A stretch of 23,859 bases of DNA, from contig JAISDM010000024.1 in NCBI GenBank assembly GCA_031264885.1, positions 1 through 23,859 of the forward strand, in the 5' to 3' direction. The position numbers and the translations under genes are program-made. How positions within the stretch are numbered: the stretch's first letter is position 1; the number at the start of each line of letters is the position of its first letter. Positions 14,992 through 23,429 of this stretch are shown in pieces. Below the pieces are notes generated by a model. That model ran no database searches, had not been told where the DNA came from, and saw only the letters and a list, made by a program, of their open reading frames with translations. Source of the DNA: Peptococcaceae bacterium (GTDB lineage: Bacteria > Bacillota > Peptococcia > DRI-13 > UBA5745).

Positions 14992-15028
14992 ACGGCATAG
15001 CCTTGGGGGCTGTGCCGTTTCTTTTTTT
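14992..15028 (+). terminator. Intrinsic terminator after the Cys-rich gene
   Basis: ACGGCATAGCC (14992-15002) pairs with GGCTGTGCCGT (15008-15018) through an 11-bp stem with one G:U pair and a 5-base loop. A T-rich run follows to 15028. This is a standard rho-independent terminator on the plus strand. Confidence 0.85.
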
Positions 15029-15040
15029 CCCCTGTGCTAA

Positions 15041-15067
15041 TTACACTTTGGTCAAATAACAGTGTAA
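15041..15067 (+). promoter_or_regulatory. Dyad TTACACT-N13-AGTGTAA upstream of the HlyD-like gene
   Basis: A perfect 7-bp inverted repeat with a 13-base centre lies in an AT-rich spot directly after the terminator and about 57 bp before ATG 15124. It could be an operator at the start of the downstream cluster. No clear sigma-A hexamer pair accompanies it. Confidence 0.35.
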
Positions 15068-15123
15068 AAAAGTTCAAAAAAACACAGAAGGATAAAAGAA
15101 AGTCATGTAGAAGCAATATTGTC

Positions 15124-16128
15124 ATGATTGAAACGAAACGAATCATCAGGCGCCGCCGTTACAGAAGAAGCAAATTTTATCTGGTTTGGTTCGCTTTGAT
15201 CGGAATGATTTGTCTGATGATCCTGGGGGTTTCCGCGAGACGTTTTTTGGCGGTGTATTATACGGATGTGGTTCCGGTGACGCCTGTGCTTGTGGAAGAG
15301 ACCGCCCGGGGGGAGTTCATCATTCTGAGGCCGGAGACGGTGGTTACGGCGCCATATCGCGGTCTGCGCGTCCGGGAGATGGAAGAGGGAAGCCGGATTT
15401 CCAAGGGCGCGGCGGCGGCCAGGCTTGTTTATTACGAGGGATCCAGTCTGGAAGATCAGAGGGAAATGGATATTCCCGCTCCCCAGTCGGGCATTCTTTC
15501 TTTCGTCCGGGACGGTTTGGAGGCGGCGTTTGATTCTGAGCGTCCCCTGGATTTCGATTTTGGCAAAATCATGGATTTTTATCGGAAAAAAGACGAACAG
15601 CCTTTGCGGCAGGCAGGGAATCAGGATATAATGGTTGAAGCCGGGGAGATGGTATTTAAGGTCATAGACAATCTGTCTCCCGCGTATGTCTGTCTGGAAA
15701 CGGACAGGACGGATCTGCCGGTTCCCGTCATAGGGACTGAGCTGGCGCTGCGGTTGGACAACCTTCCCGCGCGGACCGTTCAAGTGGCGGACGTTCAAAT
15801 GGAGCGGGATCATGTCTATTATCTGCTGACGGTTTCTCAGGGGACGGAGTTCCCGGAACGGCGGGCTTATTCAGGGGAGCTTGTTCTGGAGAGCGTGGAG
15901 GAAACCGCGCTGCCCGCGGAAGTGATCGTGGCCCGCGAGGAACAGCCGGGCATCTACATTTTGAAAGACGGCTTGATTCAATGGCAGCCTGTGTATATTA
16001 TAAAACAGCAGGGGGACCAGGTGGTGATCGACAGCCTGGAGGAGAAAACATGGGTTGTGTTTAATCCCAAGTGGGTGTGGGAAGGCATGCAGCTTCGGAA
16101 CAGGAGCGCGATTACAAGGAGGGAGTAA
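15124..16128 (+). CDS. HlyD-like membrane-anchored protein upstream of yggS-sepF
   Basis: The 334-residue protein has a very basic N-terminus (IIRRRRYRRSK), then one membrane segment at about residues 18-38 (FYLVWFALIGMICLMILGV), then an extracytoplasmic part. The latter reads like a membrane-fusion adaptor: VVTAPYRGLRVREMEEGSRISKGAAAARLVYYEG looks like half a lipoyl-type motif and IPAPQSGILSF like the other half. A later EAGEMVFKVIDN fits the same fold. No transporter partner is nearby. From memory, such genes commonly precede yggS-sepF in Clostridia, so a cell-envelope role linked to division is possible but not shown. ATG 15124 is the first ATG with a sensible N-terminus; its ribosome site is weak and the frame is open upstream to 15034. 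Confidence 0.75.
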   Translation: MIETKRIIRRRRYRRSKFYLVWFALIGMICLMILGVSARRFLAVYYTDVVPVTPVLVEETARGEFIILRPETVVTAPYRGLRVREMEEGSRISKGAAAARLVYYEGSSLEDQREMDIPAPQSGILSFVRDGLEAAFDSERPLDFDFGKIMDFYRKKDEQPLRQAGNQDIMVEAGEMVFKVIDNLSPAYVCLETDRTDLPVPVIGTELALRLDNLPARTVQVADVQMERDHVYYLLTVSQGTEFPERRAYSGELVLESVEETALPAEVIVAREEQPGIYILKDGLIQWQPVYIIKQQGDQVVIDSLEEKTWVVFNPKWVWEGMQLRNRSAITRRE

Positions 16129-16129
16129 C

Positions 16130-16825
16130 GTGGCGGCGGATATCGGCCGTAATTTGCCGGCGGTGCTGGATGAGGTAAAGGCCGCTTGCGCCCGGGCGGG
16201 CAGAAGCGCATCCGAAGTGAAGGTGGTGGCTGTTTCCAAAAATTTTCCTCCTGAGTGTATTATGGAGGCTTATCATTGCGGGCATCGGGTTTTTGGAGAG
16301 AACCGCGTCCAGGAATTGCTGGAAAAAATGGACGTTTTGCCTAAGGATATCGAATGGCATTTTATCGGCGGACTGCAGCGCAACAAAGTGAAGTCCCTCC
16401 TGGGGCGGGCCGCTTTGATTCATTCGCTGGATTCGGCGCCGCTGGCGGAGGAGATCAGCCGTCAGGCCGTACTTAAGAACCTGGAGGTTTCAGTTTTGAT
16501 TCAGGTCAATGTCGCGAAAGAGGTCAGCAAACGGGGTTTTGCCCCGGAGGAGCTGGGCGGGGCGCTGCGCCGGGTAAGGGATCTGCCCGGGCTGCGCGTT
16601 TGCGGGCTTATGACCGTCGGCCCCTGGAATGAGGATCCTGAAGAGGCGCGGCCTGTATTTCGAAAGCTCAGACTGCTTTCCGCGGAGTTGAGAAAGGATG
16701 TCTTTCCCGATAGGCCGGCGAATATATTATCTATGGGGATGAGCGGTGATTTTGCCGTCGCCGTCGAAGAAGGAGCGTCTTTGGTGCGAATTGGAACCGG
16801 AATATTCGGCTCCAGATACGCATGA
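16130..16825 (+). CDS. yggS: YggS-family PLP homeostasis protein (YlmE)
   Basis: The 231-residue single-domain PLP-binding protein has the alanine-racemase-like barrel. The PLP lysine is in VVAVSKNFP (Lys 37). Further conserved stretches are FGENRVQELLEK, EWHFIGGLQRNKVK, LIQVNVAKEVSKRGF, GLMTVGP and LSMGMSGDFAVAVEEGASLVRIGTGIFG. Members buffer and deliver pyridoxal phosphate. In Firmicutes the gene commonly lies in the ylm division cluster, as here. GTG 16130 is chosen because AAGGAGGGAG lies about six bases upstream; an upstream ATG at 16055 would sit inside the preceding gene. Its last codons overlap a possible ATG at 16822 for sepF. Confidence 0.94.
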   Translation: MAADIGRNLPAVLDEVKAACARAGRSASEVKVVAVSKNFPPECIMEAYHCGHRVFGENRVQELLEKMDVLPKDIEWHFIGGLQRNKVKSLLGRAALIHSLDSAPLAEEISRQAVLKNLEVSVLIQVNVAKEVSKRGFAPEELGGALRRVRDLPGLRVCGLMTVGPWNEDPEEARPVFRKLRLLSAELRKDVFPDRPANILSMGMSGDFAVAVEEGASLVRIGTGIFGSRYA

Positions 16826-16860
16826 ATCGGATATCCGCGAATAATAAGGGGGAAGCAGAC

Positions 16861-17334
16861 ATGGGAGTATTGGATAAATTTATGTCCATGATGGGACTGG
16901 GGGAAGAAGTAGAGGAGGAAGTGATTGAGGAAAGGGAGGAATACCCGGAGGAGCGCGCCGAGTGGAGGAACCGCAAGGCCCGCAATGTTGTTATCCCGTT
17001 TAACAATTCGAACCGGGAGTCTTGGCAGGTGTTTGTGTCGGAGCCCGTGGTGTTTGACGACTGTCAGCAAATCGCGGATCATCTCAAGAGCAAACGAAGC
17101 GTGATCATCAATCTGGAAAGCGTCGAGATCAGTCTGGCCCGCCGGATTATCGATTTTGTGGGGGGCGTGACTTACGCTTTGGACGGGAAGATGCAGAAGG
17201 TGGGGGCGGGCATGTTTATCGCCGCGCCGGCTAATACCGAGATTACCGGCGATATTCTGAGCCTTTCGCAAACCAAGGATAAGGATATTATGAGTTTCAT
17301 TACTAAGATTACCGAGGCGAACGACGGCAAGTGA
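16861..17334 (+). CDS. sepF: SepF, FtsZ-associated membrane-tethering division protein
   Basis: The 157-residue protein starts with the short amphipathic membrane-binding helix MGVLDKFMSMMGLG, then an acidic linker (EEVEEEVIEEREEYPEERAE). The SepF core follows: WQVFVSEPVVFDDCQQIADH, SVIINLESVEISLARRIIDF and GGVTYALDGKMQKVGAGMFI. SepF polymerises, binds the FtsZ C-terminus and shapes the septum. ATG 16861 gives the canonical N-terminus and has AGGGGGA upstream. ATG 16822, which overlaps the yggS stop, would add 13 atypical residues. It lies in the usual order yggS-sepF-yggT. Confidence 0.94.
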   Translation: MGVLDKFMSMMGLGEEVEEEVIEEREEYPEERAEWRNRKARNVVIPFNNSNRESWQVFVSEPVVFDDCQQIADHLKSKRSVIINLESVEISLARRIIDFVGGVTYALDGKMQKVGAGMFIAAPANTEITGDILSLSQTKDKDIMSFITKITEANDGK

Positions 17335-17460
17335 GCGAGGATCCGTCGAATCATAATCCGATGGAGTTTCACGCCGCGGTTTCGCCCCGCGGTTTCGCCG
17401 CCGGGCAAGGCGGAGGAATCGAACCGGAAGTCCTGAGGAATTGAAAGAAGGGGTGGTCCC

Positions 17461-17733
17461 TTGACCTGGCTATTACGTTTGATCAATACGGCCTTTAACA
17501 TATACGCGTTCCTGATTGTCGCCCGTTGTGTGGCATCCTGGTTTCCGATTCCCCGTTTTCGCTCAATTTATCAGTTCTTATATGATATGACGGAACCGGT
17601 TTTGGCGCCGTTTCGGCGTGTGAACAAGCTGATTGGCTACCAGCTGCCGATCGATCTCTCGCCCTGGCTGGCGATCATCGCGCTGCAGCTGGCGCAATCC
17701 TTGCTGATGAATATATTGAGATTCTTATTCTAG
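17461..17733 (+). CDS. yggT: YggT-family membrane protein (YlmG)
   Basis: The 90-residue protein has two membrane segments, at about 4-27 (LLRLINTAFNIYAFLIVARC) and 66-88 (LSPWLAIIALQLAQSLLMNIL). Between them is the family signature YDMTEPVLAPFRRV. YggT/YlmG proteins are integral membrane proteins linked by context to cell division and, in plastids and cyanobacteria, to nucleoid distribution; the molecular role is unclear. The start is TTG 17461 with AAGGGG upstream. A 126-bp gap from sepF holds a repeated CCGCGGTTTCGCC-type stretch but no gene. In many Firmicutes an S4-domain gene (ylmH) follows; here divIVA follows after 24 bases. Confidence 0.9.
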   Translation: MTWLLRLINTAFNIYAFLIVARCVASWFPIPRFRSIYQFLYDMTEPVLAPFRRVNKLIGYQLPIDLSPWLAIIALQLAQSLLMNILRFLF

Positions 17734-17757
17734 TTTGGGGAGAAAGAGGTGTGATGT

Positions 17758-18498
17758 ATGCTTACGCCATTGGACATCCACAATAAAGAGTTTACAAAAA
17801 GCATGCGGGGGTATAAGCCCGAGGAAGTGGATTCCTTCTTGGATGAAATTATAAAGGACTTTGAGACTTTGTTCCGGGAAAATCATGAGATGAAGGAGCA
17901 AGCGCAGAAGAATCAGGAGGAAGCCGCGGCGGTCAAGGAGAAAGAGCGGTCCATTCAGGAAGCGGTATTGATGGTGCAGAAGCTGGTGGACGAGGAGAAG
18001 CGGCAGGCCGAGAAGGAATGTGAGATGCTCCTCTGGGAGGCCAAGAAGCAGGCCGAGAGGCTTCAGGACGAGGCCCAGGCCAGGGTGGCCAAAACCGAGG
18101 AAAGCATCGAGCAGCTGAAACTGTTTGAGCGGCAGTTATACTCCAAATTCAAGGGCTTCCTGGAGTTCCAGATGGAGCTTTTGGACGGATACTCAAAGGA
18201 AGACGCTTACAAGGCTCAGACCATGGCGAAACCTGAGTCCGTGCTGATTGCCGAGCCCAGCGAGGAGTTGTCCTCTCAGGCGACCACCTCTGTGGAAAAA
18301 AAAGTGCTGCTGAGCGATCCGCCCAAATTAAGGAGCAGGGATGAGGAGGAAGACCCGGATTCGGCTTCGCTGGAACAGGTGCTGCAAGCGGCGGAGCGGG
18401 TCGAGGCGGTCTTGAAATCCCTGGATTCCACATCAGGCCCTGGCCCCGGCGCTAAGAAGGAAGAGGGAGAAATCGTCCACGGCCCGTGGCGCAAATAG
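17758..18498 (+). CDS. divIVA: DivIVA-family polar/septal scaffold protein
   Basis: The 246-residue protein has the DivIVA N-terminal membrane-binding and dimerisation module (LTPLDIHNKEFTKSMRGYKP, EEVDSFLDEIIKDF). A coiled coil follows, about residues 35-150, rich in Glu, Lys and Gln, with a KFKGFLEFQMELLDGY break. The C-terminal third is acidic, Ser/Pro-rich and probably disordered (DEEEDPDSASLEQ; SGPGPGAKKEEGE). DivIVA marks negatively curved membrane at septa and poles and recruits division and sporulation proteins. The start ATG 17758 has AGAGGTG upstream. The gene sits between yggT and ileS, as in many Firmicutes. Confidence 0.93.
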   Translation: MLTPLDIHNKEFTKSMRGYKPEEVDSFLDEIIKDFETLFRENHEMKEQAQKNQEEAAAVKEKERSIQEAVLMVQKLVDEEKRQAEKECEMLLWEAKKQAERLQDEAQARVAKTEESIEQLKLFERQLYSKFKGFLEFQMELLDGYSKEDAYKAQTMAKPESVLIAEPSEELSSQATTSVEKKVLLSDPPKLRSRDEEEDPDSASLEQVLQAAERVEAVLKSLDSTSGPGPGAKKEEGEIVHGPWRK

Positions 18499-18546
18499 GC
18501 GCGCAAATCGGCGCGCATAACAGCAACGGTTCCTTGAGACATCGCG

Positions 18547-18570
18547 GCATCCGGCAAGCGCGCCGGATGC
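18547..18570 (+). other. Hairpin in the divIVA-ileS gap, possible weak terminator
   Basis: GCATCCGG (18547-18554) pairs perfectly with CCGGATGC (18563-18570) across an 8-base loop. It is followed only by TTATTC, so termination would be weak. The 113-bp gap is too short for a T-box leader and no T-box motif is visible. Confidence 0.4.
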
Positions 18571-18611
18571 TTATTCATAGATACCCGCGAATCGCGGTTT
18601 AAGGAGAAAAA

Positions 18612-21392
18612 ATGGGACAGGAAACGAAAAATCCGTATAACGAGACGCTGAATCTACCCAAAACCGATTTTCCCATGCGCGGCGACTTGCCGCGGAAAGA
18701 ACCGGGGATCTTGAAAAAATGGGAAGAGATAGATATATATGGGCTGGTACGGAAGCACCGGGAGGGCAAGCCTAAGTTTATTCTGCACGACGGGCCTCCC
18801 TACGCGAACGGGGATATCCATCTGGGACACGCCTTAAACAAGATATTGAAGGATATCGTCATTAAATACCGGACTCAGCGGGGTTACGACGCGCCGTATG
18901 TGCCCGGATGGGATACTCACGGCCTGCCCATAGAGACGCGGGCCATTAAGGATCTGGGGCTGAACCGGCGGGCGGCGGATACGGTGGAGTTCCGGAATAT
19001 GTGCCGGGATCACGCGCTGCGCTTTGTGGAAGCTCAGAAAGCGGGGTTTAAGCGGCTGGGCGTCCGGGGGGACTGGGAACATCCGTATTTGACGCTGGAT
19101 CCCAGGTTTGAGGCGGCGCAGATCGGGGTCTTTGGGGCGATGGCCAAAAAAGGGTATATTTATAAAGGGCACAAGCCGGTTTACTGGTGTCCCCGCTGTG
19201 AGACCTCTCTGGCTGAGGCGGAAATCGAATATGAGGAGAAGCAATCCGCGTCTGTCTATGTGAAATTCCCGGTGGCGCAGGGCAAGGGGGTTTTGCCGGA
19301 GGGGGCGTTTGTGGTCATATGGACCACCACGCCCTGGACTTTGCCCGCCAATTTGGCCATAGCCGTTCATCCTGAGATGGATTACCGGCTCATCCGTGTG
19401 GGCGATGAGCGTTACTTGGCGGCGGAACCGCTGAAAGACGCTTTCCTGGCCGAGATTGGGGTTGAGGCGGAAGACGCGGAGGCGGAGCGCGTCATCCGGG
19501 GCTCCGACTTGGAAGGCGTTCTCTGCCGGCATCCTTTCCTGGACCGGGATTCCCTGGTCATACTGGGGGAGCATGTCACCATGGAGCAGGGGACAGGCTG
19601 TGTACACACGGCGCCCGGTCACGGCATGGACGACTTTGAGGCGGGGAAGAGATACGGCCTGGAGATCCTCTGCCCGGTGGACGATCAGGGCAAATTTACG
19701 CCGGAGGCGGGGGTCTTCGAGGGGGTATTTGTGGAAGACGCCAATGGAGGGATCATTGATTTGCTGCGGGAAAAGGGCATGCTGTTAAAAACGGCCCGGA
19801 TATCCCACCAGTATCCCCATTGCTGGCGCTGCAAAAAACCGATCATCTACCGCGCCACGGAACAGTGGTTTGTGTCCATAGAGAATTACCGTTCGGAGAT
19901 TCTGAGCGCTGTCGATGAGGCGCGCTGGATTCCGGCCTGGGGCAGGGACCGGATTTATAATATGATCGCGGACCGGGGGGACTGGTGTATTTCCCGGCAG
20001 AGGACCTGGGGCGTGCCGATTCCGATCTTTTACTGTGAGGACTGCGGACGGGAGATCATTCAGGATGAAACCGTCGCTCACATCCGGAAAATATTTGAAA
20101 CTCACGGATCCAACGCCTGGTGGGCGATGGAAACCGAAGCGCTCCTGCCGGAGGGCTTCAGATGTCCCCATTGCGGGGGGGGCGCATTCAGGCGGGAGAC
20201 CGATATCATGGATGTCTGGTTTGATTCAGGATCCAGTCATGAGGCGGTGCTGGCGGCGAATCCTCAATTATCCCGGCCCGCCGACCTGTACTTGGAGGGC
20301 AGCGATCAGCACAGGGGCTGGTTTAATTCCTCTTTATGCACTTCTGTGGCTGTTTCCGGCCACGGGCCTTATAAGAGTGTTTTGACTCACGGGTTCTTTG
20401 TGGATGAGGACGGGAGAAAGATGTCCAAATCTCTGGGCAATGTGGTGGATCCTCTGAAGGTTATGGATGAGCTGGGCGCCGATATCATCCGGTTATGGGT
20501 GGCTTCGGCGGATTACCGCAATGATATGGCTGTGTCGAGGAATATCTGGAAGCAGGTGACGGAGGTCTACCGCAAGATCCGGAATACCGTCCGGTTTTTG
20601 CTGGGGAATCTGTATGATTATGACGGCGCCCGGGACCGGGTTCCTTATGAGGCGCTTGAGGAAATAGACCGCTGGGCGCTGATGAAGCTGGGGCAGCTGA
20701 TTGAGCGGACGACGCAGTCCTTTGAAACGTATGAGTTCCATTTGGCTTATCATGGGGTGCGCCAGTTCTGTGTGGTGGATATGAGCGCTGTCTATTTGGA
20801 CATCATCAAGGACAGGCTGTACGCGGAGCGGGCGGATTCTCAGGCGCGGCGGAGCGCTCAGACGGTTCTGAGCGAGATATTGAGGGCTCTGACGGTGATG
20901 CTGGCGCCGGTGTTGTCGTTTACCTCTGAGGAGATATGGGGATATATCCCGGATTCCGGCAGTTTGCCGTCGGTGCAGCTGACCGATTGGCCGGAGGCCG
21001 CGGGGGAATGGGAGGATGAGCGGCTGTCGCCGCGCTGGGACTTGATCCTGTCGGTTCGGGAGGCGGCGCAGAAGGCGCTGGAGAGCGCGCGGCAGTCGAA
21101 GCAAATAGGCAATTCTCTGGACGCGGAAGTGGTCTTGGTGGATGTGTCGGGGACCGGGCGTTGGATGGCGGCGCTGGAACCTGACCGAAAGGAATGGCCT
21201 GCGATTTTTATCGTATCGGCGGTTACTTTGACGGAAGGGAAGCCGGGGGATGGTGTTCCTGGCGAGCTGGACGGGCTGGAGATTCTGGTGCGCAAGGCGC
21301 CCGGGGAGAAATGCGCCCGTTGCTGGATTTATTCGGAGGAGATCGACGAACAGGGGCTGTGCCCCCGGTGCGCGGGCGTAGTGAGTGACTAG
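18612..21392 (+). CDS. ileS: Isoleucyl-tRNA synthetase
   Basis: The 926-residue enzyme charges tRNA-Ile with isoleucine. The class I signatures are present: HLGH at 70-73 in PPYANGDIHLGHALNK, and KMSKS at 603-607 (GRKMSKSLGN). The editing domain contains WTTTPWTLPANLAIAVHP and GTGCVHTAPGHGMDDF. The C-terminal zinc finger has Cys 901, 904, 917 and 920 (CARCW ... CPRC). The length and zinc finger fit the usual bacterial type. ATG 18612 has AAGGAG just upstream. The stop lies inside the start of the next gene, so the two are probably co-transcribed. Firmicute ileS genes are often under T-box control; none is seen in the 113-bp upstream gap. Confidence 0.98.
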   Translation: MGQETKNPYNETLNLPKTDFPMRGDLPRKEPGILKKWEEIDIYGLVRKHREGKPKFILHDGPPYANGDIHLGHALNKILKDIVIKYRTQRGYDAPYVPGWDTHGLPIETRAIKDLGLNRRAADTVEFRNMCRDHALRFVEAQKAGFKRLGVRGDWEHPYLTLDPRFEAAQIGVFGAMAKKGYIYKGHKPVYWCPRCETSLAEAEIEYEEKQSASVYVKFPVAQGKGVLPEGAFVVIWTTTPWTLPANLAIAVHPEMDYRLIRVGDERYLAAEPLKDAFLAEIGVEAEDAEAERVIRGSDLEGVLCRHPFLDRDSLVILGEHVTMEQGTGCVHTAPGHGMDDFEAGKRYGLEILCPVDDQGKFTPEAGVFEGVFVEDANGGIIDLLREKGMLLKTARISHQYPHCWRCKKPIIYRATEQWFVSIENYRSEILSAVDEARWIPAWGRDRIYNMIADRGDWCISRQRTWGVPIPIFYCEDCGREIIQDETVAHIRKIFETHGSNAWWAMETEALLPEGFRCPHCGGGAFRRETDIMDVWFDSGSSHEAVLAANPQLSRPADLYLEGSDQHRGWFNSSLCTSVAVSGHGPYKSVLTHGFFVDEDGRKMSKSLGNVVDPLKVMDELGADIIRLWVASADYRNDMAVSRNIWKQVTEVYRKIRNTVRFLLGNLYDYDGARDRVPYEALEEIDRWALMKLGQLIERTTQSFETYEFHLAYHGVRQFCVVDMSAVYLDIIKDRLYAERADSQARRSAQTVLSEILRALTVMLAPVLSFTSEEIWGYIPDSGSLPSVQLTDWPEAAGEWEDERLSPRWDLILSVREAAQKALESARQSKQIGNSLDAEVVLVDVSGTGRWMAALEPDRKEWPAIFIVSAVTLTEGKPGDGVPGELDGLEILVRKAPGEKCARCWIYSEEIDEQGLCPRCAGVVSD

Positions 21393-22626
21393 AGATATCA
21401 TTGTGGCCGGCGGGGGCGCGGCGGGGGTGCTGGCGGCGGGCAGAGCGGCGCAGATGGGCGCGCGGGTTTGGCTTATGGAGAAAAACCGGCTTCTGGGCTG
21501 TAAGCTGCGCATCACCGGCAAGGGGCGCTGTAATGTGACCAACGCGGGGGAGCTGGAGCAATTCATTGAGAATTATTCGGGCGCCGGACGCTTCTTATAC
21601 AGTGCTTTCCACCGATTTTTTAACCTGGAGCTTTGCCGGCTGCTGGAGTCTTATTCCGTCCCGCTGAAAACGGAGCGGGGCGGGCGGGTGTTCCCGGCGT
21701 CGGACCGGGCGGCGGATGTGGCGGAGGCTTTGGAAAAATACGCGGTAACCCAGGGTGTGCAGGTGCTGACTTCCACTGAGGTCAGTGCTTTGAGTCTGTC
21801 CCCGGAGGGCGGGATCAACGGGGTGAGGGCCGGGGGCCGGTTTTGGCCGGCGGACGCGGTAGTCCTCGCCACGGGGGGCCTGTCTTATCCGGCCACGGGC
21901 TGTACGGGGGACGGGTACCGCTGGGCGGGGACGCTGGGGCATCATGTGACGGAGCTGCGTCCGGCGCTGGTCCCTCTGGAGATCCGGGAGCCGTGGCCCG
22001 GGGCGCTGAGCGGGCTGGCGCTGAAGAATGTGGAGGCCGGTCTCTGGGAGGGCGCCCGCTGTCTGAGGAGGGCCTTCGGGGAGATGCTGTTCGCGCGTTT
22101 CGGGGTGACGGGGCCGATTATCCTCTTGCTGAGCCGGGACGTTCCGGAGAAACCGGCCGGGGCTTTGACTCTAAAGCTGGATCTAAAGCCGGCGCTGAGT
22201 GAGGAAGTGCTGGACCGGCGGCTGCTGAGGGATTTGCTGAAATTTCAGCGCAGGCAGATGAAAAACGCCCTGCGCGAGCTTCTGCCCAAGGCGTTGATTC
22301 CTGTCGTACTCCGGCATTCGGGCATACCGGAGGATGTATTCGCGGATCAGTTGACGAAGGCTCAGAGGCAAGCGTTGGTTCATACATTGAAGGGGCTGCC
22401 CATGACGGTTTCCGGAACCCGGCCGGTCGCGGAGGCGGTTGTGACCCGCGGCGGCGTGAGTTTAAAGGAAGTGAATCCCCGGACCATGGCGTCGAGGATC
22501 ACGCCGGGTTTGTACTTCGCGGGGGAGGTTCTGGATATCGACGGGAGGACGGGGGGCTACAACCTCCAGGCCGCCTTCTCCACAGGCTGGCTGGCGGGGG
22601 AATCCGCCGCCAGGGGGCCGGGATGA
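21385..22626 (+). CDS. HI0933/YhiN-family FAD-dependent oxidoreductase
   Basis: The 413-residue flavoprotein has an N-terminal dinucleotide-binding fold (DIIVAGGGAAGVLAAGRAA, then VWLMEKN). The family motif GCKLRITGKGRCNVTN follows at about 38-53. Further hallmarks are VVLATGGLSYPATGCTGDGY, EMLFARFGVTGPIIL, and near the C-terminus EAVVTRGGVSLKEVNPRTM, LYFAGEVLDIDGRTGGYNLQAAFSTGW. The substrate is not known for this family. GTG 21385 overlaps the ileS stop by 8 bases. A REP-like cassette starts 23 bases after the stop. Confidence 0.92.
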   Translation: MTRDIIVAGGGAAGVLAAGRAAQMGARVWLMEKNRLLGCKLRITGKGRCNVTNAGELEQFIENYSGAGRFLYSAFHRFFNLELCRLLESYSVPLKTERGGRVFPASDRAADVAEALEKYAVTQGVQVLTSTEVSALSLSPEGGINGVRAGGRFWPADAVVLATGGLSYPATGCTGDGYRWAGTLGHHVTELRPALVPLEIREPWPGALSGLALKNVEAGLWEGARCLRRAFGEMLFARFGVTGPIILLLSRDVPEKPAGALTLKLDLKPALSEEVLDRRLLRDLLKFQRRQMKNALRELLPKALIPVVLRHSGIPEDVFADQLTKAQRQALVHTLKGLPMTVSGTRPVAEAVVTRGGVSLKEVNPRTMASRITPGLYFAGEVLDIDGRTGGYNLQAAFSTGWLAGESAARGPG

Positions 22627-22648
22627 CAGGGGGATAGACAAGCAGTCC

Positions 22649-22777
22649 CGGGCGGCAGGATGCCGCCCCTACGGAACCGTGAATGATACATTTGCAGGGG
22701 CGCGTTTATCCATTGATTTTGTTTCCGGCACGCAATCAGTGAATGACACATTTGTAGGGGCGGCATTCTGCCGCCCG
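22649..22777. repeat. Second REP-like cassette with inverted ends
   Basis: Bases 22649-22674 carry the 26-bp REP-like unit with one change. Bases 22754-22777 carry 24 bp of it in inverted orientation. Inside, GAATGATACATTTGCAGGGG at 22681 recurs as GAATGACACATTTGTAGGGG at 22741, exactly 60 bp later. The layout (inverted unit ends around direct repeats) parallels 14053-14237 although the internal repeats differ. No gene lies in this gap between the flavoprotein and the convergent minus-strand gene. Confidence 0.75.
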
Positions 22778-22809
22778 TCTTTGGCAGACGCGGATTCCTG
22801 AATGACGGG

Positions 22810-23346
22810 TCATAGTTCGACCAGTCCTCTTTCCCGGTCCCATCTCCACAGGGATCTCTCCGGGGCGCCGCGGACGGATTCTGTGACCCACAGCAGGTCG
22901 GCGCCCGGTGTGAGTTCGGCTTTCTCTATCTGCTGCAGTTCGTGGAAAGACCGGGCAAAGAACAGGACGTACCGGCCGCTTTGGGGGCTGAGCAGGCAGA
23001 GGAGGCTTTCGCTTCCGGGAACGGTCACCGCGAAGGCGATCCACTCTTTTTGGCCGGCGGCGGGCGAGAATTTCAGCGCCAGGGTGTTCCAGGCGCCGGA
23101 TTTGAGTTCTATGCCGAAATGGCGCGCCAGGGTATGGGCCAAATCTGTGGCCGCGTCTTGCCTCAAGTTGTCGCGCCCGGAAAAAAGCAGGTCTGCTTCC
23201 AGGGCGGAAAACCGGGGCAGAGGGGTGGTCAGTTTGAAAACCGGCGCGGCTTCGGGACGGTATGCCTGGAGCCAATGGGAGGCGGCCAGCATGGCGGCCA
23301 GAATGATACAGCAGCCGAAGGCGGATAAGGCGGATTTTTTGAACAT
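22810..23346 (-). CDS. Membrane-anchored protein of unknown function
   Basis: I do not recognise this 178-residue protein. It starts MFKKSALSAFGCCIILAAMLAASHW, a single hydrophobic segment after two lysines. The Cys pair does not fit a lipobox, so a signal anchor is more likely than a lipoprotein. The outside part has a PVFKLTTPLPRFSALEADLLF opening, ATDLAHTLARHFGIEL, strand-like TLALKF, WIAFAVTVPG and RYVLFFARSF, and ends VTESVRGAPERSLWRWDRERGLVEL. It is divergent from the ACT-domain gene and convergent with the flavoprotein gene. ATG 23346 has only a weak ribosome site (GAGGGA about 12 bases upstream). A plus-strand frame over the same bases (22802-23632) is judged a shadow. Confidence 0.6.
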   Translation of the reverse strand: MFKKSALSAFGCCIILAAMLAASHWLQAYRPEAAPVFKLTTPLPRFSALEADLLFSGRDNLRQDAATDLAHTLARHFGIELKSGAWNTLALKFSPAAGQKEWIAFAVTVPGSESLLCLLSPQSGRYVLFFARSFHELQQIEKAELTPGADLLWVTESVRGAPERSLWRWDRERGLVEL

Positions 23347-23429
23347 ATCGGCAGAAATCCCTCGCTCGAGTATATGTTTTGACTCATTTTATTCGGAACG
23401 GTGGGATTATAGAAGGGGGGGCGCCGGGC

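Noticed and set aside
18499..18611. T-box riboswitch before ileS
   Set aside because: The gap is only 113 bp and contains one 8-bp hairpin. No T-box sequence or specifier loop is recognisable.
20493..21566. 357-codon minus-strand frame
   Set aside because: It is antisense to the end of ileS and the start of the flavoprotein gene, both well supported, and its Arg/Pro/Gln-rich composition is typical of a shadow.
23379..23384. TTGACT as -35 of the ACT gene
   Set aside because: No -10-like hexamer occurs 16-18 bp downstream. The nearest AT-rich match is more than 20 bp away.
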